Source of the DNA: Phallus indusiatus
Lineage: Eukaryota; Basidiomycota; Agaricomycetes; Phallales; Phallaceae
Assembly (NCBI GenBank): GCA_027605045.1
Contig: JAQFWX010000163.1
Coordinates: 1 to 64,000 of the forward strand
Length of the DNA: 64,000 bases
Direction of reading: 5' to 3'
Under the pieces are notes generated by a model. It saw only the letters and a list, made by a program, of their open reading frames with translations, did not search any database and had not been told where the DNA came from. Below, piece after piece: positions 49,337 through 61,705 of the stretch. Position 1 is the stretch's first letter. Every line of letters starts with the position of its first letter. A program made the translations under genes and the position numbers.

Positions 49337-52300
49337 TTAGTAATAGTTCACCCAACTTTCATCATAGTTCCAACCTTCATCATACTCCTCTTTTCTTCTC
49401 CTTCTTTGTTCCTGCCGCCGCTCGTACACGGCCGGATGAGCTTCTTTCTCATGCTCTTCACGGACCCCATCCGTCCGCCACACTTCTTTCACGAAGGCGC
49501 AATACGCGCACGTAACCACCACTGGTCTTAATCGACCGAAAAGCACCGCGTTCTCTTTCAGGAGTTCACCCTTCTCAATATATTTTATCTCCGCCTCAGC
49601 ATGTGTAGCGAGATGCCGATAGCGATTGCGTCCTCCCCCCCGACCATGGCTCTTTGAGGTTTGATAACAAATCAAACCCGAGGCGGGACAGGTGTATTGA
49701 CAAATGACGGGCGTTTCGTCATTTTCGGGGATCACAAAAAATGAATCCACAAACTCGTCATGAGTTTGAGGGAGGGCCTGAACGGCGGACGACGGGGCTG
49801 GATTAGGACCAGCCGTAGAGTTGACATCAGCCAAAGGCGCAACCGTCCGCCGTCGAACGCGCGGTCTTCCGGTTTCCCCACTACCGCTTTGTCGCTTGCG
49901 CTTGCGTTGTGGGTGGGCTGGGGTCGGTGGCAAGTTCATGCCCATTGGATTATTAACATTAGGAGGGTAATGTGCAGTCGCATAATTGTAAGGGTAATTG
50001 AAGCGTTGGATGTCATCCCGCGAGCTCCCTTGCATAAATTGACTCCCATTGTGTGATACAAGAGGCGCATTGCTGGAGGCATGGGTGTATTCCGTGTTGA
50101 AATTTGTGGCTACAATATGGGACGTAATAAGCATATATTTCTAGTGATAGCTCAGAGGTCTCTACTCACGCCGTATGTTGGTGTTTGAGGAATATCCTTG
50201 CATATTGAACTAGAGATATGATAAATTAGTATGGTTCTTAAAAAAAAGGAGTCAAACGGACCATTTGATTATTAAAAGCAGCCCAGTTCGGGTTTGGGGC
50301 CGTCGGTACCTCGCCCTGTTGGAATGGGTTGCTGTTAAAACCAGGAACAAAACCAGAGGATCCTTGTTGAAGTCCGCCAAAATTCAAAGTCTAACGCATT
50401 CATTTAGCATACATGTAAGATAATAGGTAGGGAATGATATAATATACCGGATTAAATCGATTCATCGCGTTCGTGCCGCCTGCCATCTGATCTGAATTGA
50501 CACCAGAAGTCGTACCGGAGGACGAAGCGACACCGGACATAAGTCCGTTATTGACAGACTATGGAACGTAGTGTAAGTCCACCGATTAAAGCAAATATAA
50601 ATATAACAACATACTGAACCATTTCCATAGCCCATTTGCGAAAACTGCATCGGCATCTGATTGTTATACATCAGTCCTTGAGCAGCGGCCGTGTCGTTCT
50701 AGAATGAATTAAGCACGCATCAAGGAGTCCTACAGAGAAATAACATACCATCTGATATGGTTGAAACTGTCGCGATTGGTGAGTAACACCGGAAACTCCC
50801 GTCGTTGCCATTGCAGACGGAAGGGGTGCCCCAAAACTAGAAGCAGATGCAATTTTGGCGTCCTACCACACTGTATTAGAAATGAAAATAAGATGACTGC
50901 GTAATCACGTACAATCCTGTTTTGGCATTCTCTTACACGCCTATCTATCTGATAAGGCAAAAAAACGGTCAGGAACTGAGTAAATGGGCCAGTAAAAAAA
51001 TACATACATCTTCTAGTTCTTTACCCTGCGAAAATTCGTAGATACGCAAAAAGGTTTTGGTAATTTTCCCTATCAAACGTGATGACATATTAGGTAGGCC
51101 GGTTTGTGTGTTCGGATCTCCAAATTTGGACGTGGTGCTTTGACTGAAGCTCCCAGAGACATCGCTACTAGTACCCTCAAACTTTGGTCTTGCTTGATCG
51201 TTACTGAATCCGAGTCCCGATGTGAAATTTTGAGACACAGGTGGAGTATTAATATCATTGAAAACGTAGTTTCCGAAGTGATCCGTAGAAACAGGAAAGT
51301 CAGCAAATTCTTGCCCTTGGAACCCGTTTGTAAAATTGACGTTTGAGTTGTCGATTATATGCGGGTTCGGACCATTCTCAAAATCGACTTGCATATCTCC
51401 GAAGTTGAGTCCTTCAGAACCGATCGTCGGACCGTCTTGCATACCGTCGTAAGCAGGTTCTTCGGGATAACTCATCGGTACGGCCGGAACGTCAAGGAAA
51501 TTGTTAGCGGATGGATACGACTCGAGTGTCATATTTATATCGACCCCGTTCGTAGAATTAGTATCTGTTGATTCAGCTTGGATATTGCCTCGAACGTCTC
51601 CAGAGACATCTTCCCCAGTCTGCTCATTCGTCGAGTCAGTCGGGGCGTCTTTCAGATCGCCGGACGAAACTTCTGGCTGAGTCTCATTCATCGGCTCAGC
51701 CATAGTTTCATGAACAATGTCCCCGTATAAATCTGAATCATCTCCACCGACGTCGTCCTGTGGATTAATATCTGCAGCTTGAACAAGAGTATTCTCGGGG
51801 ACTCCAACGACAGGCTCGTTAGACGGAGCTTCCAACAACTCAGGAACAGGGACAGCATCGTTCTTTTCGTTTGACGTGCTCGGAGGGAGGTTTTCATTGA
51901 TCACTTTGGAAGCAGCTGAAAGCGCGGCAGCCCGTTTGGCGGCACGATATGTCTAGAATAATTGAACGTGTCATTCAAAGATTGTCAAAGAAAGAAGATA
52001 CGCGAAATACGAACTTCTAGGTCCATCCCAGCCTGATACGCATCCCATTCTTCATCAAACTCTTCAACGAGTTGTTCGGGTTCTGTGGTCGCCTCTGTCT
52101 GAGAAGGCGCCGCAGTGTTATTTTCTCGAGAGGGTATAGATAGCTACCCAAAACTTGTTAGAGGATAACGTATTCTTAGTGATGAAATTCACAATACCTT
52201 GGGCTCTGAATCCATTTCGGCCGTGATCGGAGAGTCGTCGTGAGAAGCTTCAAGTTGTGGCTCTCCGTTCGCAGCATTTCCGTCATCTTCATAATCATTG

Positions 52301-52783
52301 TCGCCAAAAAGAGACTCCGATTCTTCCATATCACCCATATTATCATCGCCAGACGGAGGAGGCACTGCGATATCGTGATGGTGCGGGGTTGCAGCAGCAT
52401 CGTTCTAATACAAAAACGCGAGAATGAGTGAAGATATTGGGGTGGCACTGTAAATAAGACATGCATACCTCATTCTGTGCCTCTTCTTCAACCCAAAAGC
52501 TTTCGTCAAATATCTCTTCCCCTAATGCATTAATTTCATCATCGTCTTCTCCGAACGCGTCGATTTCGTTATGGCCTTCCTCTAATGCATTGACTTCGTT
52601 GTAGTTCTCGGCTTCATTGGACGCGTTCAAAGGTGGAGCCTCGGTCTGAACCTGGGTCTGGATCTGCGCGTGGTGAGTAGTAGTTAGACGCGTCAATAGC
52701 TTATGAGGCAAAACGAGACTCACTTGCGCGTCATCGCTTGAAAATACGCTGTCGCAATCTGAATCATAATCTGAGGAAGACAT
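49337..52783 (-). CDS. Acidic low-complexity protein with C-terminal zinc-finger-like modules
   Basis: The start at 52783 (MSSSDYDSDCDSVFSSDDAQ) opens a strongly acidic N-terminal half (INALGEEIFDESFWVEEEAQ, GDNDYEDDGNAANGEPQLEA). The largest exon (about 51950-51010) is also acidic. A run of short exons (about 50880-50200) follows, rich in Asn, Gln, Gly, Met and Pro (MYNNQMPMQFSQMGYGNGS, FNPTLNFGGLQQGSSGFVPG), resembling a transactivation or prion-like region. The last exon has a bipartite basic patch (HPQRKRKRQSGSGETGRPRV), then CQYTCPASGLICYQ...RHLATH and, about 40 residues on, VTCAYCAFVKEVWRTDG...HEKEAHP, two Cys/His pairs. The stop is at 49337. A nuclear regulatory role is inferred. The family was not recognised. 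It could be two genes, but the phase agrees across the exons and no stop intervenes. Confidence 0.65.
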
Positions 52784-55500
52784 GGTAGGGGGGTGTAATC
52801 ACGGGTTGGGAGAAGTACTAGTACGTTTAAGGGGGATGTGGAAGAACGACTGTGAAGAGAGAGCAGTTGAGTCGATCGTATAAATATGTTTCAATTTTCC
52901 ACATAACGAACACATTACGAGTCCGGTCCAAATTGTGGTTGACCTTTAGCGTGACGCGAAAAACCACTTTTTTGCGAGTCCAATTGTGTGGTTGACCTTT
53001 GATGTGACATGATAACCACGAGTCCAGTGCAATGGGACACAGAAAGTGTGGGGACACCGAATGGAACAATGATATCCTGGGTGCCGAACTTTGACCTTAA
53101 GGGACCGAGCGTCCGAAAATACCAATTAATAGCTGAGAGGTTTCCGTGCAACTAAAGGACACGCTTCTAAATCAAAGAATCGAGTGGCAAGTTAGAAAAG
53201 GCTGCTAAGGAGCAAAAAAAGCGCACCTTCCTCACTATTCTGTCATTTGAGGACAGATAAGAGGAATGGGCGGTACGCTGAGTAATGCCATACTAAGGAC
53301 GAATAAAGTGCCCATCCCAACCCAGTAGAACTGCTTGCTCATATTATTTTGCTGTGTAAACATAGAACGGTGTATCGAATTAATCTGAGTAAGAATGGCT
53401 AAAGATTGCCTTACGAGTGTACACCAATAGTATAAGTATATCATTAGTTCAGCATTGTTCTGGTGTTGTTGTGGGTAATAACACGATTGAGCTCTTGCAT
53501 CGGAAAAGTTTTTCAGCATTTCAAAAATATCTTTTTCCAATAACCTGTTATTGCCTTCAATCAATCTTTGATGTATGGGAGTGTAAGGAAACAACATGCC
53601 TGTCAGATTGGAAAAAGAAGCAAAGCTTGAAGGAACGGAAGACGATCCCCCACTTGGTTTAATGAACCAGGTCTTGTGGGCTTATCACGGCGGGTCGAAA
53701 CAAGGTCACGTTTTATCACTAGATATTCCGAATGCAAGTATTGGAACCGGCGAAAACACACGTCTAACAGATTCAGGCACCACCGAAATTTCTGGAAGAG
53801 GTCCCGATGAAAATTATCACCAAAAACCGGTTAATGAATAACCCACATTATAAAGCTGAAAGTCGTTTTCATATAATGTCCCCCGCGTATTCGCTTGGAG
53901 ACACGTAATTCGATGACTTCCCATATGCACATAAACGAGATAAACTATAGCCCTAAACTGGGAAGGATTCACGAATTTTCGTTTAACAGCAGACTCCCTT
54001 ACAGTCTATCACAGAACGTACCGAACGTCGTCCACTGGTCCGCTAGCTGTTTGGCATAATTTGCTTTATGCCCCCTCCGATGATGTCAATCAATGTGTTC
54101 GGCGAAGAACACCAATTGTAGTTCGGTGCTTCATTTCCAGTGAGTTTGGTATGGAATCTTCTAACAGCCTGACTACCCAATACTCGCTAGATAGGACAAG
54201 ATGCTTGACGACGGCGGATAAGTCAAGTGGGTAGACATCACAAGCTGAAGCATCTAAAGTTCCAAATGGGTAATGCCCGTGTGATATACCGAAAAGGTTG
54301 AAATGTTGAGAGCATCATACAAGACAATAACGACTCGCACCGGCACTAAGTTCGGCACGGGGAATGAAGTATATTCGGAGTATAAAATTCAGTGACAACC
54401 AAATAAAGCGCCTATATTTGGATTTGCCGACACAAGTGTGGTGAAATGCATTGTATGCCGGCGAGTACTTTGTGCCACGATGCTTTCATTACTTGTCTCA
54501 ATGAAAACCACTCGGAAATCAAGCAAACACGAATATAAAGGCATCAATATTACGCAATTCTGCAGTATGTACTCACTTCTCGGCGCAATTTGTATATGAG
54601 CGGTGCGCTGAATTTGATTTGTCGCTCAAGTTTCAAGCCGAAAGGAACGCTGTAATCTCTTGCGTTGAAAATTTCCGATATAGGGCTGGGGAATGTCTTT
54701 CAATAATCAATGGTTCTGGAGAGAACATTGGGGCTCCGAATTTTAGGTCAACGGCTTACCCCTATCAACTTCGAAAGATCATCATTAAGCAAATCGCAAT
54801 TTCTCTCGTTAGTTTGTGAATCGACCATGCGTTATCAATCCATCGCAATGTCATTTCTCTGGATAAATTCAGGCACAAAGCCACGTCGTCCTGAAACAAA
54901 GGGAAGATGTCAGTCAAGAAAAAAAAAGACTCGTGCCATCAGTTTATTGGAGAGGATTGTATTTATCCCTTGTGGAGAAGCAGCCAATGAGAGATTCGCC
55001 CTTGTTCTAAATTTCCCTCTATTATCCTTTCATTGGACGCTTAGAGTGTTGCTATTTAACAGAACTCGTGGCATGATATGAATATTTGAAAGTGCAATAA
55101 TGACGAAATCGACCTGGCTTTAGCGAATTCCCACCCGCAACTAGGCAAGACGGCTACTACTCGGCGCGTATTCGTATTTTCAATGTGTATTCTAATTGCA
55201 TTGGATCGGAAAACCACATTGTGTTAAAATGAACGATTGTCGACCCGGTCTGAACACGCTCAGAGAGCCCTTTGGCTCTCCATAATTCATTAATTCACAT
55301 TCACATTTCGCTCGATTAGATCTGGAATTCATATTGACAGCGTGGTTTATCCGCGAATCGACCCGTTTATTCCGCAACGCCGGAACTCATTGAACCTACG
55401 AAGCGAACCCTGGGAAAGAATAAATTTGTGGAATGCATAACTCGTGTGAGCCTTCTTTAGATAACGCAGTTCTTTTCTTGGTCAACTTGCATTTTTTTTG
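52784..55500. other. Gene-poor region
   Basis: The minus-strand open frame 53235-53597 (about 120 codons) ends with a hydrophobic segment (FYWVGMGTLFVLSMALLSVP) that could be a membrane anchor. I cannot extend it upstream into a convincing gene. Other frames are short. No repeat family was recognised. Confidence 0.4.
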
Positions 55501-55507
55501 TATAAAA
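55501..55507 (+). promoter_or_regulatory. TATA box of the sedolisin gene
   Basis: TATAAAA follows a T-run and lies 41 bases before the ATG at 55548. Confidence 0.45.
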
Positions 55508-55547
55508 TGGAGTTGGAGATTGTTAATGTCATTGCGGACTTTTACTC

Positions 55548-58286
55548 ATGTCTCCTCACTTGGGCTTCAAGCTCGGGCTAAAGGCCAGCGCATTCGCAGT
55601 ACTTGTCGTTGGCGCTTACGCTGCCGCAACTCCGACTCCGTCTTGCAAACATGTCCTCAAAGGTAGCCCATAGCCCAAGATGTCGCATTTTTTAAGAGCT
55701 ATTAATATCCGTTATGCATTGACTAGAAACATTTGAACCTCATAGAGAATGGTCTCAACACGACAGAGCGCCGGAAGACCACAAAATAGCACTTAGAATT
55801 GGTCTCGTTCAACCTAAATTCCCGGAGCTTGAGCAAGAACTGTACGCAGTCAGCGACCCCGACAGCTCTCGCTATGGTCTTCATCTCTCCAAGGATCAAG
55901 TTCATGAGCTGTCAGCTCCAAGTGCCGATGGTCTCGAGGCGGTCAACAACTGGCTATCCTCACATGGCTTCGACATTCATAGTCTGGCTCGTTCTCCATC
56001 ACTGGATTGGGTGAAAGTGGAAACAACGATACAAAAAGCGGAAGAGATGTTGAATACAGTGAGTAATATAGATGATCCTTGAAGAAAGTAAAACAAGAAA
56101 CAGTGGCAACTTCTCCAGACTTATCACGTTTGGAAGCACGCGCCAACTGGTGATTCGATCGTTCGCACCACAAGCTGGAGCGTGCCCGATTTCTTGGACG
56201 AACACATAGATCTGGTACATCCTACTACCATGTTTCGAAGTCAAATTCGCGCCCAAGCAGCCACGTTCCGCCTCTCCGAGAAGGAACCAGGTCAATCGGC
56301 CGTAGCCAAGATCCCATCTTCCAAACCTCTAGCGGTGGATCCTTCTTGCAACACCACGATAACCCCAACGTGTATACTTGAGCTTTACAACGCTACACAG
56401 TACACAGTTCAAGAACCTCAAAAGAGTAAAATAGGAATAGCGTCTTACCTAGGTATTGTCATCTTGTTTTCAAGAGTCATCGTTGCTATTTGTAACTCTA
56501 CTTCCCAAGAGGAATTCGCGAACATCGCGGATCTCGATCAATTCTATAGTTTACTTCGTCCCGAGGCATCTGGTACATCATTCACCGTTGTGTCAGTAAA
56601 TGGTATGCACGTCGACTTTCCTGAATAATCTACCTTTTATGAATATTCGTATTTCCTCAACCACAGGTGGACTGAATAACCAAACCCTATCAGAAGCCGG
56701 AGCGGAAGCAGATCTCGATACTCAGGTAAGTATGAAAACACGTTCTCAGCGATCGTTCCTCGATGTGATAAACTTACGTGAATAGTACGCATTTGGTTTG
56801 ACGTTCCCCATCAAACCCTTTGTCTTCACAACCGCGGGGTCTCCTCCTTTCATTCCTGATGAAGGCACACCAACTGACTCTAATGAGCCGTATCTGACTG
56901 TAATTAAACCCCATTTTACTGTTAGTTGACGTCTTATTCACGAACATCAGTGGATAGACTTTATGCTTTCTCAAGATAACCTTCCTCAAACCAGTATGTA
57001 AATTTCAATGAGATTTTTTAGACCATCTAACGTCACCTTTTGTAGTTTCTACGAGTTATGGTATGCTGATTTGTTTACCTTACGCATTGTTTGGACCTCA
57101 AATGAAATATCCCGATAGGCGATGATGAACAAACCGTACCACTCAGTTTTGCCAAAAAGGTTTGTTCCGGATTCGCACAACTAGGTAAATCACAATCAGA
57201 TTATTTAATCTTGACATTGACACATTTATTTGCTCTAGGTGCTCGAGGCGTCTCTCTAACTTTCAGTTCCGGAGATGGCGGTGTGGGAGATAACGATCCT
57301 GTACGTTTCCCTATGAGACCCTCGTCATCGATGATATCAACAATAGATCAATTGTAGGACCCTGCTACCACGACGTGCATAACGAACAATGGTAAGAACC
57401 AGGTTCGATTTATTCCAGGATTCCCAGCCAGTTGTCCATAGTTAGTATGGTTTTACTTGATCATGTCTTTTTTTCTGATCACTTGAAAAGCGTCACTGCC
57501 GTTGGAGCTACGGTGAATGTAAGTTGTTGACGTTGTGGAATGTAGCACTTTTGCTAATTCATATAGGTTCCTGAAGTCGCGGTGAAAGACTTTGGCAGTG
57601 GAGGTGGCTTTTCTAACTATGTATGAATTTCTTCAAGATATTATCTTATTTATTGGATTCTAAAATAGCCTTCAGTTCTCGAGACCATCATTCCAAGACA
57701 ATGCTGTTTTACCATTCTTGAAGTCAATAGGAACAACAAATCAAGGCTTGTTCAATCCGTAAGCAAAAACAGCACTGCATGAATGGATTACCGTTCTCTA
57801 ACTGCATTTCTTTTTAGAAACGGCCGAGTCAGTTGTATTACCTTTATTAAACATAGCTATCTAACTCATTTATCTTTCTAAGGCTATTCCAGACGTTGCA
57901 GCACAGGGTGACAATGTTGAAATCGTATTCCAAGGCCAACGCGCATTAATCGGCGGGACGTCAGCCTCGTCTCCCATTTTCGCTGGTATCGTGGCGCTAC
58001 TCAACGACGCCCGTCTTGCAGCTGGAAAATCACCTTTGGGATTCCTTAATCCTTTGATATACAAGAAAGCTTCGAAAGCGTTCAATGATATCACGGTTGG
58101 GTCTAATCCGGGATGTGGAACGCAAGGGTTTAGCTGCGCCGTCGGATGGGACGCCGGTGCGTTGAATTTTCCTTCCCAGTGCAGAACAGAGAAATCCTGA
58201 CGCGATTTCTTCCCCCTCTCTTTTTAGTTACTGGATTTGGCACGCCTAACTTTGGGCTCTTGAAGGAGATTGCTCTTAACTCATGA
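55548..58286 (+). CDS. Sedolisin-family serine protease (tripeptidyl peptidase type, S53)
   Basis: Secreted acid protease releasing tripeptides. The start at 55548 (MSPHLGFKLGLKASAFAVLV) gives a signal peptide. The pro-domain (about residues 40-220) has the family segments REWSQHDRAPEDHKIALRIG, LYAVSDPDSSRYGLHLSKDQ, NTTYHVWKHA and YSVPDFLDEHIDLVHPTTMF-type. The mature domain shows the catalytic Glu and Asp in EAGAEADLDTQ, SSGDGGVG with the oxyanion Asp, TAVGAT and GGGFSNYF. The catalytic Ser is in GGTSASSPIFAGIVALLND. Many short introns, some exons only 15-60 bases (for example SVTAVGATVN at 57489-57520). The last intron (about 58160-58224) joins GWDA to VTGFGTPNFGLLKE, stop at 58284. About 560 residues, normal for the family, with the triad intact, so likely active. 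Confidence 0.92.
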
Positions 58287-58809
58287 ACTATGAACTGATC
58301 TGAACTTTTGTAAATTTATACATGAACACACGAACAAATGAAATTCAAGATATTAGAACAAAAAATACAAACCGGGAGCTTCCATACTCGTTACTAGTAT
58401 GCCGTATACAAAGAGGTAGTAGTCATTGAGGAATCTTAAGATGGATTGAGCGAAGCTCAAGTTGTTGATTCTGAAATCCATCTTAACGTTATCAATTTTC
58501 CATGTGTTACTATAAATATGTTCATTTTCCAATAGGGATTTCGGTCTGTGATTTGGAAGAATAGCGGTTTCAAATTCGAAGCGGGTGTTACAACTTCACT
58601 GAACTTGCGTATACATATATATATGTATATGTTGTTTAAAGTCCCTCCAGTTTGAAGAGGATGTAATGAACTCGCCGGCAGATGTTAGATTTCTGTCTCA
58701 AAATGAGATAATAAGACTTCTTTATTTTTGATAAATTCTCATAATCAATAGGTCAACCATATGTACAAACAAGAAATTAGTTTAAAAATCTTCTTTTAGA
58801 TAATGCTTC
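58287..58809. other. Intergenic, between convergent genes, with hairpin
   Basis: The 3' flanks of the sedolisin (+) and GH6 (-) genes. It contains the hairpin at 58436-58486 and an 18-base AT palindrome (ATACATATATATATGTAT) at 58611-58628. Confidence 0.6.
58436..58486. repeat. Nested inverted repeat (hairpin)
   Basis: TTAAGATGGATT (58436-58447) pairs perfectly with AATCCATCTTAA (58475-58486). Inside the loop, GAGC-GAA-GCTC (58448-58458) forms a second small stem directly stacked on the first arm. Function is unknown; it might mark 3' ends or be the remnant of a foldback element. Confidence 0.6.
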
Positions 58810-60738
58810 TCATCCGCTGAGTGCAGGGTTAGCATTTTCGACGAGAGTGACGAAGTAGCTCTGGAACCAGGTTCCGGCTTCAGGAGCAGGTTGAGCAGCG
58901 TCGGATTGACCGCAGTCTATTGTAATCAATTTTGTGAGTTTCAGAAAATATGTTTGTCTTTAGTAAGATTACTGACGAGTATCATAACGAGGAGAAGAGG
59001 TGTTGGAGGTACCGTCACTTTCACCTGGGGGTTTGACCCAGACGATACTAGTAAAGCAAAACAAAAATAGTTGGTTAGTTTTCAAGATGTAATAAATTAA
59101 AACGATTTAGGTCTGACCTGTCAATCAGAGTGTTGCCAGTGTCGGTGGATGGACGAGGACCGAAACCGGCACCCTTGACGTTGCACCAGTCACCTTCGGC
59201 GGTACGGATACCAGAGACACCAGATCGTCCCTCTAAAATCAGGGAGAGTTACTACCGATTAGATAGGATAGTATGTGAATTTTACGTACGGTCGACGATG
59301 AAGTGAGCGGGGTAGTTGTTTTGGGTCAAAAGAGGAGCGAGAGCGTTGATGTACAATTCTTCATCGTAGTTGGGGTTGGGAGCCTGAGCGGGGTCTTCAG
59401 GTCCACGGAGAAGGTTGTAGTTGGAAACATCTATTCATAATCTTGAGCATGACGTGCATGTATTAATACTTAGTGTAATTTGACTAACCAGTAGCAAGAC
59501 CACGGACAACGGCGCCAGAACCAGCACCCTGCAGTACTGAAGCAAAGAGCTGAGCAGCGGGCGTGATGTTAGCGGGCCAGCCGAGCCATCCGGAGTGACC
59601 AGCATCGAGGTACAAAAAGACATTAGATTGTTGGAGTTTAGAAATAGCGTATGAGATGAGTGTTTTGTATGCTGACTCGGCCTCTGAGCATTTTTCAACG
59701 CTCAGGTTGGTGACGAGGTTTGCCAAACTGTCGGGTTCGACGACGAATACGACTCGGACGTCGGGGTATTCTATGTAGAAGTGAGTACTGGTGATAATAA
59801 AAAACGGAAGATGGCGGCAAAAGACTCACGATCGACCAACGCAGCGATGTTGTCGATGTATTCCATGTAAAGAGCAGAACCGTTGTTGGCAAGGGAAAAT
59901 TCACCTGCGGATGCCTCGGCGGCGCAGTCACGGTCGGGGAGATCGTAAATGACAGCCTGAACGAGCTGTTTTCCACCTGCAGCGGAAGCGGCAGCGAGGT
60001 AAGTGCCGAGCGTGGGGACCTTGGCAGCTGAAGAAATAAGAACAGATGTCAGCAAGCGGTATAACATTTAATTTTGAATAGTAAGAAAAACGTACCAACA
60101 TCCATCCAGAAGAAAACTATAATCATGAAAAAAAATTTAGGCGAAGATGTTTCGATATGAGTGAAAACTATTTTGAGTCACCTGGAATGCTCTCAACTGT
60201 CGCAGCTTGAGCAGCAGTGGTGGCATCAGTGATGCTGATAACATCTTATCAAATTACCATTTCATCACATTATAAAACGGAACGTACTTTGCAACGGCGG
60301 CTTGGACTTCTTGAACGTACTCTGGGATCAAGAACGTGGTGTAGCCGACGTATGGGTTTCCTGCATCAGTGGGGGCTGCAGTAGGAGACGAGACCGGGGT
60401 GGAAGGATTACTGGAGGGTGAGTTCGTCGGGGTCGGATTAGAAGAGGATTGTTGCGAGGATGGGATACATTGAGAGTAGTATGCTGCAACCAAACCTCAA
60501 TACACTTTTTCTTTTCACAAAACAAACAACTGATGACGTACGGTTGCTGTATACGCAACTAGAACCAGAAGCACCTTTGAATTGTTCAGTAAAAGCGGGG
60601 GGGAAATTGAAGATGAGAATACTTACAGGTTGTTGAACCAGTCCAGCCTTGTCCACCGCATTGTCCCCAAACGGCGGATTGGGCATTAGCACCCAAAGCA
60701 GTCAAAAGGGCGGTTGCGACCGCTACTGATTTGAACAT
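58810..60738 (-). CDS. cel6A: Cellobiohydrolase II, glycoside hydrolase family 6 with N-terminal CBM1
   Basis: Exo-acting cellulase releasing cellobiose from non-reducing ends. The start at 60738 gives a signal peptide (MFKSVAVATALLTALGANAQ) and then the fungal cellulose-binding module WGQCGGQGWTG...C...YYSQCIP (CBM1, split by two introns). A Ser/Pro/Thr linker follows (NPTPTNSPSSNPSTPVSSPT). The catalytic domain begins NPYVGYTTFLIPEYVQEV and has VIYDLPDRDCAAEAS (catalytic Asp), VVFVVEPDSLANLVTN, VFLYLDAGHSGWLGWPANI, HFIVDQGRSGVSG, RTAEGDWCNVKGAGFGPRPS and WVKPPGESDGTS (second catalytic Asp). It ends VENANPALSG, stop at 58810. All GH6 signature segments are intact and length is about 445 residues. 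Transcribed convergently with the sedolisin gene. Confidence 0.95.
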
Positions 60739-60818
60739 TTTTTGAAAGAGCAGAGTATGAAGAGAAGAGGGGATGAAGGCTTCACTTAGGGTAATCCTCA
60801 GAGAAAGAAAGAAGACAG

Positions 60819-60824
60819 GTGGGG
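60819..60824. promoter_or_regulatory. Possible CreA/Mig1-type site (GTGGGG)
   Basis: GTGGGG fits the carbon-catabolite-repressor consensus SYGGRG and lies about 85 bases upstream of the GH6 start. A six-base match is weak evidence alone, but repression by glucose is usual for cellulase genes. Confidence 0.3.
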
Positions 60825-60838
60825 TTGCTGTGACGTTG

Positions 60839-60845
60839 TTTTATA
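60839..60845 (-). promoter_or_regulatory. TATA box of the GH6 gene
   Basis: On the minus strand the sequence reads TATAAAA about 100 bases before the ATG at 60738, the usual spacing for fungal cellulase promoters. Confidence 0.5.
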
Positions 60846-61705
60846 GTGCTTTGAAAGTTATGCCGCCCCAGAAAGTTTGCATGACAAGTCATAAGGTCTC
60901 ATAATGCGTAATCCAAGGTAAAAACGGATATCAGATTCGAATTGATCCATAGGATTTTCCCTGGCTTTTTCGTTTACCGGGAGGGTACTGTAAACAACGG
61001 GACATGACGAAAGAGACCACCGAGTATGTACCGTGAAAAAAGAAAGTCCAAAACTTTAACGTTAACGCTCGGATCCATGTCGGGGTTGATCATGAGGTTT
61101 CTTTCGCCGATTTTTAGTATGAATTAGGACCGAGAAGTATAGCGCGTCGAGACATGGATTGACCACCGAGGATTTACCCCGCAGAGTCGGAGTACCGTTT
61201 TTCCTTCCGATTTGTGTTGTGGCAGTGGAGTTCATGGGAGATTTTCTTGAAAAAAAAAATTAATGACAATATCATCGATCCCAGACATAGGAGTATTGAA
61301 CCAAATTTACATTTGGGACTAACAATATGGTTGAAGTGAAGATTTGAATAATTCAATGATTTTCTCTAGTGCCACGGTCACCGGCCGCCACGTGGCATCG
61401 CACCAGTCGGTTATCCGAAGATTTACACCGGCGCAAGTCTCCAAGCAACCCCAGTGAGGAACATCTCCTGACCACTGACCAGAAAAGCCCGTGCATCCAA
61501 AGATCATTTGACCTACAAGATATTATAAAAACACTAATATTTCATGTGAAATTACTACAAAAAGGTGCGTCACATGAAGAAAAAAAAATGTCTCTTTGCC
61601 TTTTCTCATGTCATGTCATGTCAAAGATGACATCAATCATAGTATGTATGTGTATAGGTAAATCATGCTGGTATCTTAGGCCAACCCCGTGCTACAGTGT
61701 CCAAC

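Larger units (their letters stand above)
60739..61705. other. Intergenic, GH6 promoter and ZIP 3' flank
   Basis: It holds the GH6 promoter. A minus-strand open frame (61319-61507) encodes a short Cys/Trp-rich peptide (WSGDVPHWGCLETCAGVNLR) with no signal peptide or partner exon. I do not call it a gene. Confidence 0.5.

Noticed and set aside
53235..53597. 120-codon minus-strand frame with a C-terminal hydrophobic segment
   Set aside because: No family recognised, no upstream exon that splices in, and no promoter signal. Left as intergenic.
61319..61507. Short Cys/Trp-rich minus-strand frame
   Set aside because: No signal peptide, lies in an intergenic 3' flank, and shows no splice partner.
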